Assembly: GCA_035610835.1 (NCBI GenBank) | Contig: CM069442.1 | Location: forward strand, 31,697,798 to 31,761,797 | Source: Ophiura sarsii | Taxonomy: Eukaryota; Echinodermata; Ophiuroidea; Amphilepidida; Ophiuridae | DNA length: 64,000 nt | Direction of reading: 5' to 3' | In this document: piece after piece, positions 58,847 through 64,000 of the stretch | How positions within the stretch are numbered: the stretch's first letter is position 1 | Layout of the letters: each line of letters begins with the position of its first letter | Notes under the pieces: generated by a model | What the model was told of the DNA's origin: nothing | What the model saw: the letters and a program-made list of their open reading frames with translations, nothing else | The model's database searches: none | Program-made: the position numbers and the translations under genes

Positions 58847-60665
58847 TTAGTAAACAAAGGGTACTTCGTATGAAGGCGGCTGCGGTCCCTGTGTCTGTGG
58901 TGTTGCGCTTGGTTCGTACGGTGGAGGAGAAACTTCGTTTGGTTCGTACGGTGGAGGAGGAACTTCGTACGAAGGCGGCTGCGGTCTCTGTGTCTGTGGT
59001 GTTGCGCTTGGTTCGTGCGGTTGAGGAGGAGGAAGGGGATTTCCTGCAAAATTTGACGGAATGTCCACAAGCCTCGTGGTGTTGGATTCAAATTGGTTTG
59101 GTATGGTCACCACGGGAGCACTTTGAACAATAGCGACACTTCTTACTTGAGATTGCCCAGAGGAGATGCACGGCCGCGCCGTGTACCTATAGAAAACGAT
59201 GATATCGGAACAAAGGTTAACATCGGCTTCTTTGTAGGCTACATATGTAGCTCTGCCCATTGCATTGTGGGACTGACATTTTAGTACAACTCGGCTACCT
59301 AATTACATTCAATAATCCATTACATCCAGTGTTTGCGATCCTACCCAATTCGCGAGACTCGGTCTTGTTGGGGAAACGGCTGATCGAGATCCTGTAAAAA
59401 ATGCCCAGATGTAATTCGTAAAGCATAGCAGGGTAAGTGAATAGTGAAGAAAATGCTCGTACCAAACTAGACTACTTTATCGCAAAATATCGCAATGCTA
59501 TGCCTACTCCAAAAACGGGAAGCCTTTTGTCGTAATTTTGCAATTACTCATTTCATTTTAGTTGCCAAATCTTTCTTCAGGTAGATTATTAAAATCTGGC
59601 AGGCTAACGGTGAAGAAAGGCAATGAGTTGTAAAATGATGCCTAATTCAATGAGGATGTAAGTACGTGAAAGATCGGGAAAGTCGATTGAAAATGGGGCA
59701 AATCTCTCGAGAGATATCACCACAGATATCTTACTCTATGTGCAACACACATGTTGATGGATACTCGTTTGAACATAACCCGCCAATGTGTAGGTCATTC
59801 TTTTAACAGAGTAACGCTTGTAGTCCGGCTTGTATATCAAAGGCTTGGCTTGTTGAAGGTCGTGCATTGACCTGATGGTTTCAGTCGATATTGACTTTGG
59901 GCACGCATGTATACGTTACAAACATCGCGGCAAAGGGGTAGCTTTCATATTATGTCCGCGATTTCTCAAAATTAGGGGGTGTTTCAGTTGAAGATGTCAG
60001 CGAATCCCGCCTCCACCCTTCCCCAAACAAAAAACCACCACCAAACACACCCAACAACAACAACAACAACAGCAACAACAACAACGGTGTACAGTCATCA
60101 AAAAAGTAACTAACAGGTAATAAATGGGCTTCTAATAATATCCTACCTAAAAATATTAAATTAGAAAGTTGTTGAGAAATGATAGTTACTTTTGTGATGA
60201 CTGTAGGCCTGTTATATTTGAAGACCCATGTTATGTCTACTCTGCATAATTGTAAAAGGGATTATTTGAACCAAATTTGTCCTCGTTTTAGCGCAAAACA
60301 GGGTATGGTAAAATATGGGGTGTTTTTGTCCGCGCAAAATGTCCTCGTTGTATGCACGAACAACATGAACTAAAGGGGTTTAAATGTATTAAATTGTCCT
60401 TGAAACATTGTCAAATAGGGGGGTATTTCAAAATTCTGGAACGACCATGTGTTACCTCTCTGAATACAAAGAGAAAACTCATGGGGCTATTTACAAGCAT
60501 TACTGACCATTTACATCGGCCTCGAGTGCGTCGTGAATTCGTTTTATGGTCTCTACGAGACTGACCATCATCACTTCCTGCTCTAGCCATCATCCGACAA
60601 CAGAACAATATCAAAGCGACAATCAGACCAATAGGTACCGGGATTACGTAATTCAATTCAGACAT
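58847..60665 (-). CDS. Putative small single-pass membrane protein with PPxY tail
   Basis: Two minus-strand exons are proposed: 60665-60515 (donor CGAT|GTAAAT, phase 1) and 59298-58847 (acceptor AATTAG). They join in frame to about 200 residues. The first encodes MSELNYVIPVPIGLIVALIL, a short outside part and a membrane helix ending in RMMARAGS, then a basic stretch. The second has a Cys-containing segment (MGRATYVAYKEADVNLC) and a Pro-rich tail with repeated PPSYEVP, PPPPYEP and SPPPYEP. PPxY motifs bind WW domains of Nedd4-type ligases or related adaptors, so a role in ubiquitin-guided trafficking is possible. The tail contains a duplication of about 100 bp that keeps the frame. An acceptor (TTTGTTTGCAG) just before the ATG suggests an upstream non-coding or coding exon. 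I do not recognise the family; Shisa- and WBP1-like proteins share only the general plan. Confidence 0.5.
60000..60090 (+). repeat. CAA microsatellite in a C/A-rich tract
   Basis: CAACAACAA repeats with one CAG fill 60054-60085, preceded by a C/A-rich stretch. It would lie in the intron of the PPxY gene model. Confidence 0.8.
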
Positions 60666-61137
60666 GTTTCTATGCTGCAAACAAAATAAAGACATTAAAT
60701 CAATCTTCTGATGACAATATTGACCCAGTCAGTCGTTAGCGCGATCACTAATGAGAGATATGAGCTCTTTCTGTTATGAGGATCCCGTAGATTCTCGTAG
60801 TTCATTCTGTTACATTAGATGCTCGATCATTCGGAGATTCGAAATATTTAGGTGTGCTGACGTTAGTGAATGGTGATCGAAATGATAGAACCCAGAACGC
60901 TTGACTTAATAGTTGTCTACCTCTAGCCCATCTTACTGTATATGGGGCAAAGGTGCCAACAGTTTTGACAGGTTTAGACAATATTAATTTGATTGTTAGC
61001 TTTCAGTGTATGTGTTATTTTTATTTCAAATAAAATATGAGTCCCCAAAATTCCCCCAAATAACTCATTTTTGGTCGAATAAATCGATAGTTCACCACTG
61101 GCTCATTATCTATTGAACACGACGGTCGTTTCAATGA

Positions 61138-61218
61138 GTAGTCATGGCCGAGCGGTAAAGGCTATAGACTATAAATCTATTGGATTCTCCCCGCGCCGGT
61201 TCGAATCCTGCCTCACGA
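61138..61218 (+). pseudogene. tRNA-Ser-like pseudogene, anticodon ATA
   Basis: The sequence follows a eukaryotic tRNA-Ser closely. It has GTAGTCA at the 5' end, an A-box-like TGGCCGAGCGG, an anticodon stem ATAGA/TCTAT with loop CTATAAA, a long variable region, and a B-box GGTTCGAATCC. The anticodon would be ATA (61171-61173), which reads a tyrosine codon, where tRNA-Ser usually has AGA, CGA or TGA. The 3' acceptor strand (CTCACGA) does not pair with the 5' strand. The variable arm and one T-stem pair are also mismatched. It is therefore a dead copy or the head of a tRNA-derived SINE. Confidence 0.7.
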
Positions 61219-62101
61219 AATTTTGTTACAATAAGCGATTGGGTCTGTGTATTGGAACATGGCGTATATTTTTACTCCGCAAATGTTCATTCATGGATGT
61301 AATCGTCTACCTCCAGAGTATCTTACTGCATTATTTCCAAGATGTTTCACATTTTAATGTCGGGAACCTTATAAGCTTTGACGAGTTTACATTTTACAAA
61401 TGTGTTATTTTTTCTTTGGGAGAAATTTGCTATCAAACACAATGTTAATATGTGGTAATTGTGCCGGTTTATCGAAAAGCAGGAAATACTGTTATTATAT
61501 AAGAAATATATTGTTATATCCATTATCCTTTTTATTACCTGGAGTTCATGGGTTTTCTAAACCACAGTTCAAATGTTAGCCCATTAGACAATACCATGAC
61601 GAAATGAGAAGGGTTTGAAATAAGCCGCTCCTAAACTAATTAGTATGCACAACCAACCGGAGTGCGTGTCTTCCGCAAGAAATCGTGCATATTTCATTTC
61701 ACAGTGAACGCTTTTTGTGTGTGCTAACGACTGACTGGACCCTCGTTCTCCTGAGTTAATATTCTGGCAACTTCAGGCCTCATCCAATACGATACAGGAT
61801 GCGGTCCTTCACTGATTTTCTCTACATTCCATGCTGATGTGTTTGGTACTTACGGATAGTTGTATGAGTCTCCTCTTTTGTACCAGAATAAGTACATTTC
61901 ATAGTTTTAATGACACAATAATGTCAATCGTCTGCATAAAGGGTTAACGTTTAACTGAAATAGTCAATTCACTGCATATACATAAGAAAAATGTGTTTTT
62001 GGGACTCGGTAATATTATATGGAATATACGTATGACCGCCAATATTCATATTTTGTTTACTTGTATCCACTGAAAATATTAAGGATAAATGAGTTTCCTA
62101 A
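61219..62101. other. Intergenic DNA
   Basis: I see no gene. If the tRNA-like sequence is a SINE head, the body would start here, but no second copy in the window allows a boundary. Confidence 0.35.
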
Positions 62102-62336
62102 GGGATGGCATCCAGATTCGTACGGATTGAAAACCGTAGATCGGAGAAGGTAAACGCACAGGCTGTCCGTTCACGGGAGTTGTACAATGCGTTCGCTAAG
62201 CATGGCTAAACACGTATTGATTGGTTAGTATTTAACCGCGTTCCCTTTATATCTACACAAAACTGTCCGTTTATCCCAGTGCGTTTACCCTCTCCGATCT
62301 ACGGTTTTCAATCCGTACGAATCAGGATGCCATCCC
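62102..62336. mobile_element. Harbinger-like MITE, TAA target
   Basis: GGGATGGCATCCAGATTCGT and its near complement at the right end are inverted, continuing through CGGATTGAAAACCGTAGATC. TAA flanks both sides (62099-62101 and 62337-62339). It is non-coding. Confidence 0.9.
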
Positions 62337-62339
62337 TAA

Positions 62340-62974
62340 GGGGCTGTCATTTTCTTCGAAAGGGGGTGGGTCATAAATATGTCAATGGCCATTGTTACTT
62401 TCTTATACCCTCCCATTATGATAGCAACATTATTTTATGACCCCCATCTGAAGTTAAGATTTGTTATATGAGCCCCCCCCCCCCCCCCCCCCCTTCCCAT
62501 CCATTTTATTTTACACATTGAAAATACAAAATAATGGAAAAAGACAGGAAAAGTGTTGTAAATATTATGTATTGCTTATTATATATCAACAATTGTCATG
62601 TTGCTCAAATTTAATTCTTTAAAGCAATATAATTTGATCTTTTTCAACTTTAGCACATTTCAAATCTCTCTCTTAAAATGAGCGGGATGAAGATTGACTA
62701 TAAGGAATGACTTTCCTGGACTCATAAATCGATCTTGACTGTATTTTCCGTAGAAAAATCTCATAATTTTATTAAATCACAATGGAAATCTGCTTTCCAA
62801 TAATTTAGGGAATTTTCAACATATTTTTTGAATGTCATCATAACAACATTCCGTACTATTGGGGGTGTTCACTTTTGTACAGTTGCGATTGTATCCGGTA
62901 ATATATACTACAAACGGCGTTAACACGGTGTTATAGAATTATATTTACGAACCAAAAAACACTTGAATTTAACC
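62340..62974. other. Intergenic DNA with poly-C
   Basis: A C run of about 20 lies at 62476-62493, flanked by TATGAGCC and TTCCCATCC. Nothing else was recognised. Confidence 0.45.
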
Positions 62975-63113
62975 CATTCAAACCATGATTTTGAAGTAAT
63001 TAGAAAACGCATTGCCCTGTAACTTAATAGATATTTTAGTCAAACAATTGCATTTCTAGGAAAATTCAAAGATAGAGGGCGTTCCATGAAAAAGATCGCA
63101 AAATATGCTTTTA
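62975..63113. mobile_element. Half copy of the TTAA foldback MITE
   Basis: It matches the right arm of 22445-22818: AACCATGATTTTGAAGTAAT, the GCCCTGTAACTT block, GATAGAGGGCG and the end CAAAATATGCTTTTAAC. The left arm is absent. Its right end touches the start of the 43-bp satellite. Confidence 0.75.
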
Positions 63114-63123
63114 ACAACACATC

Positions 63124-64000
63124 ACTGCACTGGGTGTACAACAACAATAGCAAGTATGTTTGCACTGGGTGTACAACAACTATAGCAATGTTCCTGGTAT
63201 GTTTGCACTGGGTGTACAACAACAATAGCAATGTTCCTGGTATGTTTGCACTGGGTGTACAACAACTATAGCAATGTTCCTGGTATGTTTGCACTGGGTG
63301 TACAACAACAATAGCAATGTTCCTGGTATGTTTGCACTGGGTGTACAACAACTATAGCAATGTTCCTGGTATGTTTGCACTGGGTGTACAACAACAATAG
63401 CAATGTTCCTGGCATGTTTGCACTGGGTGTACAACAACTATAGCAATGTTCCTGGTATGTTTGCACTGGGTGTACAACAACAATAGCAATGTTCCTGGTA
63501 TGTTTGCACTGGGTGTACAACAACAATAGCAATGTTCCTGGTATGTTTGCACTGGGTGTACAACAACAATAGCAATGTTCCTGGTATGTTTGCACTGGGT
63601 GTACAACAACTATAGCAATGTTCCTGGTATGTTTGCACTGGGTGTACAACAACAATAGCAATGTTCCTGGCATGTTTGCACTGGGTGTACAACAACTATA
63701 GCAATGTTCCTGGTATGTTTGCACTGGGTGGACAACAACAATAGCAATGTTCCTGGTATGTTTGCACTGGGTGTACAACAACAATAGCAATGTTCCTGGC
63801 ATGTTTGCACTGGGTGTACAACAACTATAGCAATGTTCCTGGTATGTTTGCACTGGGTGTACAACAACAATAGCAATGTTCCTGGCATGTTTGCACTGGG
63901 TGTACAACAACTATAGCAATGTTCCTGGTATGTTTGCACTGGGTGTACAACAACAATAGCAATGTTCCTGGTATGTTTGCACTGGGTGTACAACAACAAT
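63124..64000 (+). repeat. 43-bp satellite array, about 20 units, runs off the window
   Basis: Each unit reads TTTGCACTGGGTGTACAACA, then ACAATAGC or ACTATAGC, then AATGTTCCTGGTATG. Two main variants (A with CAACAATAGC, B with CAACTATAGC) partly alternate. A third mark, GGCATG instead of GGTATG, occurs only on A units that are followed by B. The first unit is shortened. Copies differ at one or two positions, so the array is homogenised. Overlapping minus-strand frames of 85-214 codons arise because 43 is not a multiple of 3; they are not genes. Confidence 0.95.

Noticed and set aside
58870..59133. Plus-strand frame with LRLVRTVEE repeats
   Set aside because: It is the antisense reading of the duplicated PPxY tail; the minus-strand frame has the coherent Pro/Tyr motif pattern and splice sites.
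61138..61218. Functional tRNA gene
   Set aside because: The 7-bp acceptor stem cannot pair and the variable arm and T-stem have mismatches.
63040..63999. Overlapping minus-strand frames up to 214 codons with a repeated Cys/Leu-rich peptide
   Set aside because: They cycle through all three frames of a 43-bp satellite and have no start context, splice sites or end within the array.
63124..64000. CRISPR-like regular array
   Set aside because: There are no unique spacers; the whole 43-bp unit repeats and the genome is clearly animal.

Overview
This window looks like nuclear DNA from a marine invertebrate deuterostome, probably an ambulacrarian (echinoderm or hemichordate). That is an inference. 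It rests on AT-rich non-coding DNA, spliced genes with GT-AG introns, very many miniature transposons (MITEs), LINE, Helitron and Gypsy remnants, and the recurring 'taggcctac' word seen in such genomes. There is no sign of prokaryotic or organelle DNA. All boundaries were read by eye, and each splice junction was checked for phase by hand.

Three cellular genes can be supported. (1) On the minus strand, exons between 6965 and 2758 encode a 522-residue synaptotagmin-like protein with one membrane segment and two C2 domains that lack most calcium-binding aspartates. (2) On the plus strand, 33684-54864 holds a complete opsin gene (381-residue product) with the retinal-binding lysine. It has two candidate first exons, 33684-34009 and 39643-39968. 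They have the same length, donor site and phase, so either can join the common exon 2 at 45506. This is the most interesting feature of the window: one locus could make two opsins that differ in the N-terminus, TM1, TM2 and the start of TM3. (3) On the minus strand, 60665-58847 is a putative two-exon gene for a small single-pass membrane protein with a PPxY-rich tail.

The rest is mostly repeats. From 1 to 7.6 kb: a Tc1 transposase fossil and foldback elements, one of them inside a synaptotagmin intron. From 7.6 to 20 kb: no gene, several MITEs and long G/C homopolymers. From 20.4 to 26.1 kb: a nested transposon stack. A minus-strand LINE is split by a 4.5 kb Helitron, and by a hAT-like MITE with a perfect 8-bp target duplication. 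The Helitron itself carries other elements, including a 5'-truncated L2/CR1-like LINE. From 26 to 33.6 kb: MITEs, a palindrome-rich element with forkhead-like sites and a 37-bp minisatellite. From 33.7 to 54.9 kb: the opsin gene, whose introns hold about a dozen mobile elements, a Gypsy integrase fossil and several unusual tandem or palindromic arrays. From 55 to 63 kb: foldback elements, the PPxY gene and a tRNA-Ser-like pseudogene. From 63.1 kb to the right edge: a 43-bp satellite that runs out of the window.

The cellular genes show no functional coupling beyond proximity. The opsin and the synaptotagmin would both suit photoreceptor or secretory cells, but that link is speculation.
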